Part shown: one piece after another, positions 9,941 to 19,748 of the stretch | How the letters are laid out: the number at the start of each line of letters is the position of its first letter | Position numbering within the stretch: the first letter of the stretch is position 1 | DNA from: Roseiflexus sp. | GTDB taxonomy: Bacteria > Chloroflexota > Chloroflexia > Chloroflexales > Roseiflexaceae | Direction: 5' to 3' | Assembly: GCA_017743475.1 (NCBI GenBank) | Contig: JAGHYV010000001.1 | Span: 186,001 to 250,000 of the forward strand | Length of the DNA stretch: 64,000 nucleotides | Position numbers and translations under genes: made by a program | Notes under the pieces: model-generated | Told to the model about the DNA's origin: nothing | Databases searched by the model: none | Seen by the model: the letters and a program-made list of their open reading frames with translations, nothing else

Positions 9941-11332
9941 CTATGGTCCCAGACGAATGTAGATTGGCGCATCGCTAACGTTGAAACCAATCAATCCATC
10001 CCCGCTGCGATCCGAGCAATCGATAGTGAGCGGCACTGGACGCTCCAGGTGCGAAATGCACATCGCCCGTGCGCCGGGTTGCACCACAAGACCCCACCCG
10101 ACTTCGTCAGGAGCTCGAGGTCGCCAGAAGAGATGGAGTGTGCTCCCATCGCGTGCGGCAAAGCGTAATGTCTGCACCATGCCGTCCTGATCAAACCGCA
10201 CATCGGTGAGCGGCGGACCGGTGTATACCGCGTCGCGCAGCAGGAGCGCGGCATTGCGGTAGGCATAGAACGCCGGTCGCGGCGTCACGCGGCTACTGCT
10301 GAGATCCGCCAGATGACTGTTCTGAAACCCCGTCCCCTGTTCTAGCAGCGTATACCAGAGAATGCCGCGCAGGTTCATCGCAATTGCTAGAGCATAGATC
10401 CGGGCGGCATAGTTTGCCTGCATTTGCAGGTATGCCTCCGGGCAGGGTTGACCTTCAGGGCACACCTCGGCGACCTCAAGGGCGGCGAGCGGCGTATGTT
10501 GAAGACCATAGGTTGCTAGCGCACGACGGAGACTCTGCGCCTTCAAGGTCATCCGCTCTGCGCTCCCCCAATACGTGTAGCCAGTGAAACCGATAATGTC
10601 GCATGCCAGCCCGCTGCCTTCGATCATGCCGCGCAAAAATCCGATTGTTTGCCGGTCGTCGGGCCAGAAGTGCGCGAAATTCCCGCCGATGATCTGCGCC
10701 GATGGATTGACCGACCGGATGGCGTCGGCGAACACGCGCAGTGCAGCGCCATACGCATCGCCGCCGTACCATGGTGCCTGACCGGTATTCCAGCAACCGC
10801 TCCCTTTATTGTCGCTGATTGCCAGAGTGAAATCCGGCTCATTCCAGAATTGCCAGTATCGCACACTCAGATCGCCGCTCTGATAACGCGTTGCGGCAGC
10901 AATGGCGAAGCGCGCCAGATCAGCATAGGCTTCGGGCGCTACGGGGCTGCACGTTCGACCGGGGAGACGACGCGCCCATTCCGGCGCGATCTGTACCAGG
11001 ACAATTGGCTCGATGCCAGCAGCGCGCAGACGGCGGATATTCGCTTCTAGCGCTGCTGCTGCTTCCCAGGAATAGACGCCGCGCGTCGGTTCAATTGTCG
11101 CCCAGATCAGATCACCGGCACGAGCCCAGGTCGCTGGGAGCGCTGGCAACCACGGCTCAGCATGTGCGCCATAGTTCATCCGCAGGTCATACCCTATCTG
11201 AACACGAGTATCAGGAACGCTTACCAGCGGGAGATATATCATCGATGTCGTTGCCCCAAAACTGGCAGACGGTGATGGCATCCGCATCAGGAGGGTCAGA
11301 ATGGGAATGAAGAAGAGAAGGAGTACTCGCAT
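9941..11332 (-). CDS. Secreted TIM-barrel glycoside hydrolase-like protein (clan GH-A type)
   Basis: 463 residues with an N-terminal signal-like hydrophobic stretch (VLLLFFIPILTLLM), then a short linker containing MIYLPLVSVP. The barrel shows WARAGDLIWATIEPTRGVYSW near the start. VRYWQFWNEPD, in the position of the acid/base Glu after strand 4, is typical of GH5/GH39-like enzymes. ALEVAEVC is a candidate for the nucleophile strand, though less certain. A beta-rich domain closes the protein. It probably cleaves an extracellular polysaccharide; substrate unknown. It is transcribed convergently to the MFS gene and divergently from the methyltransferase operon. Confidence 0.7.
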   Translation of the reverse strand: MRVLLLFFIPILTLLMRMPSPSASFGATTSMIYLPLVSVPDTRVQIGYDLRMNYGAHAEPWLPALPATWARAGDLIWATIEPTRGVYSWEAAAALEANIRRLRAAGIEPIVLVQIAPEWARRLPGRTCSPVAPEAYADLARFAIAAATRYQSGDLSVRYWQFWNEPDFTLAISDNKGSGCWNTGQAPWYGGDAYGAALRVFADAIRSVNPSAQIIGGNFAHFWPDDRQTIGFLRGMIEGSGLACDIIGFTGYTYWGSAERMTLKAQSLRRALATYGLQHTPLAALEVAEVCPEGQPCPEAYLQMQANYAARIYALAIAMNLRGILWYTLLEQGTGFQNSHLADLSSSRVTPRPAFYAYRNAALLLRDAVYTGPPLTDVRFDQDGMVQTLRFAARDGSTLHLFWRPRAPDEVGWGLVVQPGARAMCISHLERPVPLTIDCSDRSGDGLIGFNVSDAPIYIRLGP

Positions 11333-11451
11333 GGATACTCTGACAGGTTTGTATGCTCGGAACCATCACGACCATCATACCCTATCTCCCAGCAATGGAG
11401 CAGCTTCCATTTGTTACACATGAGTGACAACGACAACGATAGTACGATTCG

Positions 11452-11560
11452 GTAATTGTTCACACCCATGGAAACACACGCGCCTTGAAGCGAGGGTGTC
11501 CCCCTTTTGCGTCTACGATGGCAAGATGCCTTCCCTCCCAAGAGAAATGTGAACACTTAC
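11452..11560 (-). repeat. MITE-like dispersed repeat, copy A
   Basis: About 105 bp bounded by GTAATTGTTCACA and its inverted partner TGTGAACACTTAC. Read in reverse complement, the interior matches copies B (44938-45057) and C (47356-47464): an outer AT-rich TIR, then a GGGCATCTTGCC-type core and a GCGCGTGTGTT segment. It lies directly upstream of the methyltransferase promoter. Confidence 0.75.
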
Positions 11561-11574
11561 TACGACCGTCGGTA

Positions 11575-11583
11575 TGATATAAT
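11575..11583 (+). promoter_or_regulatory. Extended -10 promoter of the polysaccharide operon
   Basis: TGATATAAT is a perfect TGnTATAAT. Its -35 side falls in the end of repeat copy A. Predicted start at about 11590. Confidence 0.6.
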
Positions 11584-11617
11584 CGCTCCGCCAATGGAAG
11601 AGGTAAGGGAACCGATC

Positions 11618-12370
11618 GTGACCGTGATTCCGACTGCACGTCATCAGATCGAGCGTCTGCATCACGACCAGGTTGCGACTCGCGAGCAGAGCGACTTTTA
11701 TGCGTGGGGGGCGCTTGATGCCGCAGATGCCTTCGCATATTCGTTAATTGAACGACCGCAAGGCAGCATCATCCTGGACCTCGGGTGCGGAAGAGGAGCG
11801 CATACCCTGCATTTTGCGCAATCCGGCGCTTACGTTGTCGCTATCGACCTATCAGGAGGTATGACCAGTGTGACACAGCGGCGTGCGGTCGCAGCCGGGC
11901 TTGGCGATCGCGTGGCAGTTCAGCAGATGAGCGCCGAATCGCTAGGGTTTGCCGATGCGACCTTCGATTATGTGTTTGGTCACTCGGTTCTTCACCATAC
12001 CGATCTGGCAGTGACGCGGTGGGAGGTGCATCGCGTCCTCAAGCCAGGCGGGCGCGCCGTTTTCCTGGAGCCGCTGAGTCACAATCCGCTGCTCAACCTG
12101 TTCCGGCGTTTGACGCCATGGCGACGAACGCCGACCGAGAAACCGCTCAGTATGGCAGACCTGCGTTTTTTTGCAGAACCTTTCGCCAGTGTATCGCATC
12201 GAGAGTTTTATCTACTGGCACTGGCTGCGTTCGCTTTTGCGCCTTTCGGCAGTCGCGCACTGTTTCGACGCACGCTGCATCTGCTCAATGCCATTGATCA
12301 GCGCATCTTTCGTCTCGCGCCCGTACTGCGCCGCTACGCATGGGTGACGGTATGCGAGGTGCGGCGATGA
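11618..12370 (+). CDS. Class I SAM-dependent methyltransferase
   Basis: About 250 residues. GTG at 11618 is chosen because AGGTAAGGGA precedes it at 7-8 nt and it lies downstream of the predicted transcription start; an ATG at 11594 is the alternative. Motif I is ILDLGCGRGAHTLHFA. Motif II-like VVAIDLSGGM follows, then VGHSVLHHTD-type motif IV (FGHSVLHHTD) and HRVLKPGGRAVFLEPL as the post-IV strand, typical of the Methyltransf_11/UbiE group. The substrate is not deducible. Its stop overlaps the next gene by ATGA, placing it in an operon with glycosyltransferase genes, so modification of a polysaccharide or lipid carrier is plausible. Confidence 0.85.
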   Translation: MTVIPTARHQIERLHHDQVATREQSDFYAWGALDAADAFAYSLIERPQGSIILDLGCGRGAHTLHFAQSGAYVVAIDLSGGMTSVTQRRAVAAGLGDRVAVQQMSAESLGFADATFDYVFGHSVLHHTDLAVTRWEVHRVLKPGGRAVFLEPLSHNPLLNLFRRLTPWRRTPTEKPLSMADLRFFAEPFASVSHREFYLLALAAFAFAPFGSRALFRRTLHLLNAIDQRIFRLAPVLRRYAWVTVCEVRR

Positions 12371-13545
12371 AAATTCTCTTTGTTGCACCACGCTTCCCCG
12401 ATCCGCTCATCCAGGGCGATCGGTTGCGCGCGCGCCAGTTCCTACGCGTTCTGCGCCGCTGGCACGAGATCACCCTCGTTACACCTGCGACGTCAGAGCC
12501 GCCAGACGCTGCCACTATCGCCGACATGTGCGACCGGTGGGTTCCAGTCCATGAGCCGCGCTGGCAGGCGCTATGGCGTGTCGCGTCGCATAGTATTGGG
12601 ACGCTACCGTTGCAGACAGTGCTGTTCAGTTCGCCAGCACTGATCCGCACCGTGCGCGACCTGGCGCATCACCAACCATTCGACTTACTCTACCTGCATA
12701 CCGCGCGAGTGGCACCCGTGGTCGATGCTGTCTCAGCGTTGCCAAGAGCAATCGACTTTATCGACGCGCTGTCGCTAAATATGTATCGCCGTGCCCGCTG
12801 TCAGGGCAGTATCACGCACTGGTTGTTCGATATTGAAGCACGCCGGATGTCAGAATACGAGCAGTATCTTTCCGAAATATGCGATGTACAGTTCGTCTCG
12901 GCAAATCGCGATCGTGCATTCTTAGGACCAAACGTTCGAGTTGTCAACAGCGGGGTCGACGTGGCTCAGTTTCCTTATGTAGAACAGGGGCGTCTCAATG
13001 ATCTCATTGTCTTGACTGGTCGCATGGGGTACTTCCCCAATGCAGACGCTGCAGTGTCGTTTGCTTCAAATGTCCTGCCCCTCGTCCGGCGCGAGGTGCC
13101 AGCGGCACGCTTGCAGATCGTTGGCGCCGATCCACCGCAGCGGGTACGAGCACTGGCGCGTTTACCGGGTGTTGAGGTGACCGGCTATGTACCTCGTATC
13201 CAGGACTATCTGCAACGTGCGACAATCGCGGTGGCGCCGTTACGCAGTGGTTCAGGCTTTCAGACAAAAGTGGCTGAGGCGATGGCGAGCGGTGCTCCAG
13301 TTGTGGCGACGCCACGCATACTGGATTCGCTCGATGTGCGTCATGACGAGCATGTGCTTTTGGCACATAATGATGCCGAAATGGCGGCGCAAATCGTGCG
13401 CCTGCTGCGCGATGCCGCGCTCCGCCGCCGGTTGGCACGGGCGGCGCGCACGCTGGTCGAACAACAATATACCTGGGAACGTTCTGCTGCAGCAATCAAT
13501 GCTCATCTCGTCGCAGTTGTCGAGCAAGGCAAAAAAGTATCATGA
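12367..13545 (+). CDS. GT4 family glycosyltransferase (GT-B fold)
   Basis: 392 residues from the ATG at 12367, which overlaps the methyltransferase stop (ATGA). The N-terminal MKILFVAPRFPDPLIQGDRL and the C-terminal VAVAPLRSGSGFQTKVAEAM motif (nucleotide-sugar site, EX7E region) are characteristic of GT4 transferases and resemble the stp1/TIGR03087 sugar-transferase group linked to exopolysaccharide loci. It transfers a sugar from a nucleotide donor to a lipid-linked oligosaccharide at the cytoplasmic face. It is translationally coupled on both sides. Confidence 0.85.
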   Translation: MKILFVAPRFPDPLIQGDRLRARQFLRVLRRWHEITLVTPATSEPPDAATIADMCDRWVPVHEPRWQALWRVASHSIGTLPLQTVLFSSPALIRTVRDLAHHQPFDLLYLHTARVAPVVDAVSALPRAIDFIDALSLNMYRRARCQGSITHWLFDIEARRMSEYEQYLSEICDVQFVSANRDRAFLGPNVRVVNSGVDVAQFPYVEQGRLNDLIVLTGRMGYFPNADAAVSFASNVLPLVRREVPAARLQIVGADPPQRVRALARLPGVEVTGYVPRIQDYLQRATIAVAPLRSGSGFQTKVAEAMASGAPVVATPRILDSLDVRHDEHVLLAHNDAEMAAQIVRLLRDAALRRRLARAARTLVEQQYTWERSAAAINAHLVAVVEQGKKVS

Positions 13546-15026
13546 GTCGTCGTGGCGTTCTCAACCATCCAACACAGCCGTGTAAGATGTCATTCCATTT
13601 GCGATTGGAGATTTCCGAGCGCCGGTTGTTGCTGCGCGTCGGTGATCTGGCGTTGACCATGCTTGCCGTCTGCGGCGCGTTGTGGTTCTGGGCAAGTCTG
13701 GCGGATCGTGCACTCGATATCGCTCTGATCCAATCGCAGCTTAGTTGGGTGGCGCTGATTGGCATTGGCTGGCCCCTCTGGCTGATGCTCGCAGACATGT
13801 ACAATCTACGTCTGGTCGCGCGCATCGGTCCAAGTATGCGCCGGATTCTACTTGGCGGTCTAGTGTTACTGTTCGCGTATCTGGCGCTATTCTTCGTGCT
13901 ATCACGCGCACCGGTTACCGGGATGCTTGCGTTCATCGAGATTGGCACGCCGCAACTGCGACTAGCGCCTGCGCTTGCGATTGTGCTGCTGGTTGTGTCG
14001 ATGGCGATCTGGCGTCTGGCATACATTCGTGTGCTGGGCGCGCCACACGCGCGGCGTCGGTTGTTGATCCTGGGAACGGGTCAGGCGGGTTCGGCGCTGT
14101 CGCATGTCATTCTGAAGGGACACACCCCATACTATGAGATTGTCGGGTTTGTCGATGACACCCCCCATCCATCCTGTGATTGCATCGGCAGCGTGCCGGT
14201 GATCGGCGGCGTCGATCGCCTCGGCGATGTCGTTTGGGATCAGCGCGTCGATGAGATTGTGATCGCTAGCAGCAACGTCAGCGGCGAACTGCTCCAGTTC
14301 TTGATCGACTGCTATGAACGAGGAATTGCTATTACACCCATGCCGCTGCTGTACGAACGGTTGACTGGGAAGATTGCAGTGGAACACGTTGGCAATCAGT
14401 GGCATGTGGCGCTGCCGTTGCAATCACGTCCGACACGGACTGCCGAGGCAGTGTTGAAACGCATGCTCGATCTGGTCGGCGGTCTGGTTCTGGTAGGGTT
14501 GCTGCTGGTTCTGCTGCCATTCATTGCACTTGCAATTCGTCTCGACACGCCCGGTCCTATTTTATACCGGCAGCAACGCGTTGGCTGGCGAGGACGACTC
14601 TTTACAGCGCTCAAGTTTCGCTCGATGGTTCAGGATGCCGAACCAGATGGCGAAGCGCAGTGGGCATTAAAGGAAGACCCGCGTGTGACACGCGTTGGGC
14701 GCTGGTTACGGCGTACCCGCCTTGATGAACTACCGCAGGCATTGAATGTTCTGCGCGGCGAGATGAGCCTGGTTGGACCACGTCCTGAACGACCGGAGTT
14801 CGTCGAGCAGTTGCAGCATATTATTCCTTTTTACCGCGCACGTCTGGCGATCAAACCGGGGCTGACAGGGTGGGCGCAGATCAACTATGGCTATGGCAAT
14901 AGCGTTGAAGCATCGCTTGCCAAACTCCAGTACGACCTCTACTATCTGAAGCATCAGTCGTTCTGGTTCGATCTGCTCATTCTGGCACGGACAGTGCACG
15001 TAGTATTACGGATGAAAGGTCAATAG
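13542..15026 (+). CDS. Undecaprenyl-phosphate sugar-phosphate transferase (polyprenyl glycosylphosphotransferase)
   Basis: 494 residues with an ATGA overlap to the preceding gene. Four N-terminal membrane helices are followed by a Rossmann-like domain ([20 protein letters not shown] at about residue 170, CoA-binding-like) and a fifth helix. The catalytic C-terminal bacterial sugar transferase domain contains [66 protein letters not shown] and [15 protein letters not shown]. This WbaP/CpsE-type enzyme loads the first sugar-1-phosphate onto undecaprenyl phosphate to start exopolysaccharide or O-unit synthesis. It sits logically beside the GT4 transferase and the DUF2142-like protein. Confidence 0.94.
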   Translation: MSRRGVLNHPTQPCKMSFHLRLEISERRLLLRVGDLALTMLAVCGALWFWASLADRALDIALIQSQLSWVALIGIGWPLWLMLADMYNLRLVARIGPSMRRILLGGLVLLFAYLALFFVLSRAPVTGMLAFIEIGTPQLRLAPALAIVLLVVSMAIWRLAYIRVLGAPHARRRLLILGTGQAGSALSHVILKGHTPYYEIVGFVDDTPHPSCDCIGSVPVIGGVDRLGDVVWDQRVDEIVIASSNVSGELLQFLIDCYERGIAITPMPLLYERLTGKIAVEHVGNQWHVALPLQSRPTRTAEAVLKRMLDLVGGLVLVGLLLVLLPFIALAIRLDTPGPILYRQQRVGWRGRLFTALKFRSMVQDAEPDGEAQWALKEDPRVTRVGRWLRRTRLDELPQALNVLRGEMSLVGPRPERPEFVEQLQHIIPFYRARLAIKPGLTGWAQINYGYGNSVEASLAKLQYDLYYLKHQSFWFDLLILARTVHVVLRMKGQ

Positions 15027-15148
15027 AAACTGCCGGAAGAGCCGGAGCATACACTCAAAGGCGGACAATACGTCTGGATAACGTACCGTATCGGTTGTAG
15101 GGGATCGCCACGGCGCTTCTGGCATCTCCCAATGATGACGAACCTCGC

Positions 15149-17824
15149 ATGAGCAGTGGTTCCACGTCTACCATGCAGTCCGCATCAACGATAAACATTA
15201 CCCACTCGCATACAGAAGCGCGTTTCCGGTCCGCGTCGGCAAAGTACATTGCGCTGGCAACACTCGTGACAGTCGTTGTGCTTGGCATTGGTCTGGCGTG
15301 TGCGCCCTATTCGTTCGTCTTCGATGCGGCAGACTCAGCAGCGGAAAGGCATCTAATCAGGTTCAGCGCCGCCGAGTCAAACGAGCGCGAGCAGTATCGC
15401 TGGTCGGAACGGGGTGCCGCAGTGCGTCTGTTCGGTCTCACCCGGCGCCCGCTGATCATCGATCTGCGTATGACCTCGCCGCGCCCGCCGAATGCTGCGC
15501 CTGCCGAGATGCGCCTGGCACTTGGATCCTGGCGCAGTAATGCTTTTGTTGTTGAAGGGGACTGGCGACGCTACCGGGTATTACTCCCACCGCGTCCCGG
15601 CGCCCCTGATCTTCGTCTCGATATACGCACCTTTCGCCCAGTTAAAGAGCGTGATACACGAGATTTGGGCGCCGCTTTTACACGTGTGGCAGTGCACCCG
15701 GTCGATGGTCTTTCGGCACCAGGTAGAGCAGTTGCAACGCTCGGCGGAATCCGCACTGTCGTGTTGCTATTACTGCCAATTGCAACATTTGTGGTCATGT
15801 CGCGATTGGCAGACGGAGTGATACCCTGGTTTGCCACTGCAGCTGTGGCCGGTCTTGTCGCTATCGGCGCTGCGCGTCCGGTCGATGCCGTTGCGCTTCT
15901 GCCCGACCTGTGGCTTATTCCGGTCGGGACTGCAGTGGGTGCGGCCACCTTGTGGGGAATACAGTCGCATCTGTCGCCGTGGCTGGCAGTTCTGCAGCAA
16001 GCTCTGGCTTCGGATACAGCACGGCTTGCAGGCGTACTGGTCGTCGCCAGTGTTCAGGGAGTGATTTTTCTGGCGCTAGTTCCTCCTTGGCAGCACTATG
16101 ATGAACCAGCACACTTCGAATATGCCTGGTTGCTGGCATTTCACCCATCCTGGCCCACGATAGGGACGGTCAACCCGGCAATTGCCTGGATCGGCGGTGA
16201 AGGGCGCGCACTGTCGCATTTTCCGACGTATCATCTGCTGGTAAGTCTGCCACTTCGACTCACTAGCGGATTGACGGTTATCGAACAACTCTACGTGGCC
16301 CGCAGCGTATCGCTGGTCATGTTCGTGGTTACAGTCGCCATTCTTGGCGGCATTGCGCGCACGCTTTTCCACAAGGGGCATCATATGCGCTGGTTGATGC
16401 CGCTCACGGCAGTGCTCATTCCCCCCTTTGCCGACATTATGACGGCAGTCAACAACGATGTTGGCGCGATTTTGGGATTTTCTCTCTTTCTGTGGAGCGT
16501 GGTCCGGATTATCGCGCTGGGATGGAGTGCTCGACGCGCGTCATTGGTCGTTGGCGCTGCACTGATTGCCGCAGCAATGAAGAACGTCGCGGTAGCGGCG
16601 ATCTTCATTGCCCCACTCGTTCTGGTTGTTGCAGTTGGTCTGCGCCGCCAGTGGCGCTGGAAACGTCTCATTGCAGCGCTGGTCGGGGCAGGCGCAGTCA
16701 TCCTTGGCAGCGTGGTTGCGTGGGGCGATCCTGCCGGGTGGTATCGCTACGGCGCAGTATCCATCGATGGCGCAGCGCGCGCGGTTGTTTCCGATACGCC
16801 ACACGGACAACAGGCATTTCGTCTTACATCCAGCGTCTCCATGTTCGATGAGTTTTCCGGGCTGGCAACTCCCGTTGCTTCTGCTGCTCTGCCCCTGATC
16901 GCCGGGAACCCGGTCACTGTCGGCGCATGGGTCTGGGCGTCACGCCCGGTCACGATCGCCGGACCGGGAGTTCTCTACAACGATGGGACGCGCCCTGTGG
17001 CGATGATGGCGCCGGTTATTGAGGCAGATACAAAGCCACGCTTTGTTGCGTGGACATTCGAAGCGCCAGAAGCCTTGAGCTCGTTGCAGGTTTTTGTTCC
17101 TGCACCACCGCCCGATGCTGACCCGCCTGTCACACTGTTTGTCGATGGCATTGTGGCAGTACAAGGTTCGTTCTCCGCCGATACTCCACCGATTCTCGAC
17201 CGTTCGGCGACCAGCGGTTTCTGGGAGGGACGTCCTTTCGTCAACCTTGTACGCAATGGCTCGGCGGAACAGGCGTGGCCGTATGTTCGTCCAAGCGTTG
17301 ATCGAGCCGTCTGGCCTGTTGTCCGGCGTTCTCCATCACGAATCGTCACATCGGTGTTCGATATTGGGCGCACCGGACCAATCGTGGCGTTTGATGTTGC
17401 GCCTGATCTGGTCTTTCGTTCTCTCGCTTCGTTTGGGTGGGGAGAAGTGACGCCGCCAGGGCAGATCATGCGCCTGGCGTTGCCGTTAGTAGCGCTGGCG
17501 ACGCTTGCGGGGTGCATCCGTCTGGCTGTAACACGCTACGACTATTCACCCCGATATATTGCTATCGTGCTGTTTCTGATTATTGGTGCGCTCCTGTGGG
17601 TGAATGCGGCACTGCGCATCCTGCCAGCGCTGATTGTCCAACCTCCTCCTTTCCCACGCTATGGATTCCCTGCTATCGGACCGCTGGCGCTGGTTCTTGC
17701 TGCCGGATGGCTGGCGTGGTGGTCGCCACAGCGTCGCGTGATTGGCATTGCAACGCTGGTGATCAGCCTGCTCATGCTGAATGTACTGGCATATGCAACA
17801 ATATGGTGGCACTGGTATGTGTAA
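15149..17824 (+). CDS. Large polytopic membrane protein, DUF2142-like
   Basis: 891 residues. An N-terminal anchor (YIALATLVTVVVLGIGLACA) precedes a soluble beta-rich stretch of about 150 residues. Many membrane helices follow, with the loop PPWQHYDEPAHFEYAWLLAF before helix 4 and FPTYHLLVSLPLRLTSG after it, as in DUF2142 proteins, which are GT-C-like. A second soluble domain (about 540-720) and more helices close the protein. The acidic DEPAHFEY loop is in the place of the GT-C metal-binding site. A role in assembling or transferring surface glycans is inferred from fold and position, 120 bp after the glycosylphosphotransferase. Confidence 0.65.
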   Translation: MSSGSTSTMQSASTINITHSHTEARFRSASAKYIALATLVTVVVLGIGLACAPYSFVFDAADSAAERHLIRFSAAESNEREQYRWSERGAAVRLFGLTRRPLIIDLRMTSPRPPNAAPAEMRLALGSWRSNAFVVEGDWRRYRVLLPPRPGAPDLRLDIRTFRPVKERDTRDLGAAFTRVAVHPVDGLSAPGRAVATLGGIRTVVLLLLPIATFVVMSRLADGVIPWFATAAVAGLVAIGAARPVDAVALLPDLWLIPVGTAVGAATLWGIQSHLSPWLAVLQQALASDTARLAGVLVVASVQGVIFLALVPPWQHYDEPAHFEYAWLLAFHPSWPTIGTVNPAIAWIGGEGRALSHFPTYHLLVSLPLRLTSGLTVIEQLYVARSVSLVMFVVTVAILGGIARTLFHKGHHMRWLMPLTAVLIPPFADIMTAVNNDVGAILGFSLFLWSVVRIIALGWSARRASLVVGAALIAAAMKNVAVAAIFIAPLVLVVAVGLRRQWRWKRLIAALVGAGAVILGSVVAWGDPAGWYRYGAVSIDGAARAVVSDTPHGQQAFRLTSSVSMFDEFSGLATPVASAALPLIAGNPVTVGAWVWASRPVTIAGPGVLYNDGTRPVAMMAPVIEADTKPRFVAWTFEAPEALSSLQVFVPAPPPDADPPVTLFVDGIVAVQGSFSADTPPILDRSATSGFWEGRPFVNLVRNGSAEQAWPYVRPSVDRAVWPVVRRSPSRIVTSVFDIGRTGPIVAFDVAPDLVFRSLASFGWGEVTPPGQIMRLALPLVALATLAGCIRLAVTRYDYSPRYIAIVLFLIIGALLWVNAALRILPALIVQPPPFPRYGFPAIGPLALVLAAGWLAWWSPQRRVIGIATLVISLLMLNVLAYATIWWHWYV

Positions 17825-17873
17825 GGCACACGGGATGAGAGAAAAGGGACGCCAGGTTGCATATGGTCGTTGA

Positions 17874-17961
17874 GGGTGTGCGCTGAAGTTGGAGGTTTTA
17901 CGTTGTGTAAGGTTGCACGTCGTACGTCGCGCGTTGAAGGTTGAACATTGGAAGGTTGTCA
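17874..17961. repeat. Degenerate heptamer repeat (GTTGAAG/GTTGAAC type)
   Basis: The stretch GTTGAAGGTTGAACATTGG and neighbouring bases consist of imperfect 7-8 nt units. The same family recurs inside the gene at 27843-27900 and just after the stop at 29190. Confidence 0.5.
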
Positions 17962-18093
17962 GGTAGCGACGTTGCATCGCACCGTCTCCGAGCGCGCGAA
18001 GGTCGAGCCATTGCATTGCACCGTCTCCCCCGCGCGCACTGGTTGAAGGCAGAGATGCCAGTTCTCAGTTCCTGGTTCTCTGTCCCGCAGCCC

Positions 18094-19455
18094 CTAACCC
18101 CCGACCTCCGCAATCACCGCCTGCACTGACTCACCAACGATCGCCACAATCTGATCGATCTGTTCCTCTGTCGAGACCAGTGGCGGAGCGAGTAGAATCA
18201 TATCGCCGAGCACGCGGGTAAACAATCCGCGCTTTAGCATCTCCTGGTACACGCGCACGCCGACATTTGCTTCCGCTGGATAGGGCTGCTTCGTCGCTTT
18301 ATCCGCCACCAGTTCGACAGCCGCCATCATCCCTTTGCCGCGTACATCCCCCACCCCGTCGAGCGCATACAACGTCTTCAAGCCGGTCAGCAGGCGATCC
18401 CCCAGAACTGCCGCCCGCTCGACCAACCCCTCCTCCTCGATAATCCGCAGATTGCGCAACGCAACAGCGCAGCATGTTGGATGACCGGAGTAGGTGTAGG
18501 CATGCATGTAACGTTTGTCGGGCGGTGCGCTGTGGATCACCTCACGAATGCGGTCGGAGATGCCGATGCCGCCGAGAGGGACGTACCCGCTGGTGATCCC
18601 CTTGGCAAACTGCACAATATCCGGTTCAATGCCATAGTGCTCAAGGGCAAACCAGCGACCGGTGCGCCCAAAACCGGTAATGACCTCGTCAGCGATCAGT
18701 AACACCTCATATTTGTCGCAGATCGCGCGAATGCGACCGAAGTAATCGTCCTGCGGCACGATCACGCCGCCAGCGCCCTGCACCGGTTCAGCGATGAATG
18801 CGGCCACTGTTTCAGGACCTTCGCGCAGAATGGCTTCTTCGAGCAGATTGGCAGCAGCGATGCCATCGCTGACTTCAGGTGTCGGGTTGACGAAGCGATA
18901 TGGGTAGGGCGACTCAATGTGCACAACACCCGGCATGCGCGGCTCAAACATGGGCCAGTAGACCGGCAGACCGGTCGCGCTCATGGCAGCCATCGTCACA
19001 CCGTGGTACCCCCGCATTCGCGCAATGAACTTGACCTTCTCCGGCTTGCCAACCAGTTTCCAATAGTAGCGAGCCGTTTTGAAGGAAGTCTCGGTCGCTT
19101 CGGCACCGCCGCTGGTGAAGAAGAAGGTGTTGATCGACGGGTACATCAACTGACTGAGTCGCTCCGCCAGATTGATGGCAGGCAGATTCGACGAGCCAGT
19201 GTAGGCGGAGCAGTATGCCAGCGTGGTCATCTGGTCTGCTGCCGCTTCCGCCAGTTCGCGTCGCCCATGCCCGACGTTCACGTTCCACAGCCCGCTCAAC
19301 CCGTCGATATACTCACGCCCCTCGATGTCGATTACAACCGCACCGTGCCCTTTCACCCAAATCTTTGGGGATTGATGAGCGCTAGGGTGATACAGCGGAT
19401 GCAACAGGTGCGCGAGGTCGCTCTGAATGCGATCAGCGACATCGATGGCAGTCAT
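18094..19455 (-). CDS. Class III (omega) PLP-dependent aminotransferase
   Basis: 453 residues from the ATG at 19453-19455, chosen for GGGAGGAG 5 nt upstream; the frame opens further upstream without a better start. Class III signatures are present: GLSGLWNVNVGHGRRELAEA, FFFTSGGAEATETSFK, the ARMRGYHGVTMAAMSATG loop, AFIAEPVQGAGGV, and LLIADEVITGFGRTGRWFA; then the PLP lysine is in QFAKGITSGYVPLGG. The closest groups are omega-amino acid:pyruvate and putrescine/diamine aminotransferases; the exact substrate cannot be assigned. It appears monocistronic. Confidence 0.9.
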   Translation of the reverse strand: MTAIDVADRIQSDLAHLLHPLYHPSAHQSPKIWVKGHGAVVIDIEGREYIDGLSGLWNVNVGHGRRELAEAAADQMTTLAYCSAYTGSSNLPAINLAERLSQLMYPSINTFFFTSGGAEATETSFKTARYYWKLVGKPEKVKFIARMRGYHGVTMAAMSATGLPVYWPMFEPRMPGVVHIESPYPYRFVNPTPEVSDGIAAANLLEEAILREGPETVAAFIAEPVQGAGGVIVPQDDYFGRIRAICDKYEVLLIADEVITGFGRTGRWFALEHYGIEPDIVQFAKGITSGYVPLGGIGISDRIREVIHSAPPDKRYMHAYTYSGHPTCCAVALRNLRIIEEEGLVERAAVLGDRLLTGLKTLYALDGVGDVRGKGMMAAVELVADKATKQPYPAEANVGVRVYQEMLKRGLFTRVLGDMILLAPPLVSTEEQIDQIVAIVGESVQAVIAEVGG

Positions 19456-19748
19456 AACTCCTCCCGTACAAGAAAAATCACAGCAGTGCATCCGGGACAA
19501 TGATACCACAGGTATAACAATACGAGCAGATAATGAAGCAGGTGCATGCTTGTAGGAAACGCGACCACGTGTCGCGGGCGCTTGCGGAAAGGCGCGTTTC
19601 TTTGATCGCAACACTGGAGTACAAAGCATTGTCTGATGACATACCGTATCAAAAATGGGTAAACTACCCTGCAACCACAGGGGGAATCGCTCTTCCTCCG
19701 AGCATCCAGCAGCGGCTATACTGGACTATAAACGAAAGGAGCATTGCG

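Noticed and set aside
15571-17517. Long minus-strand frames opposite the DUF2142-like gene
   Set aside because: Shadow frames caused by GC-rich codons. They are Arg/Thr/Ser-rich, without starts or domains, and the plus-strand protein has coherent membrane topology.
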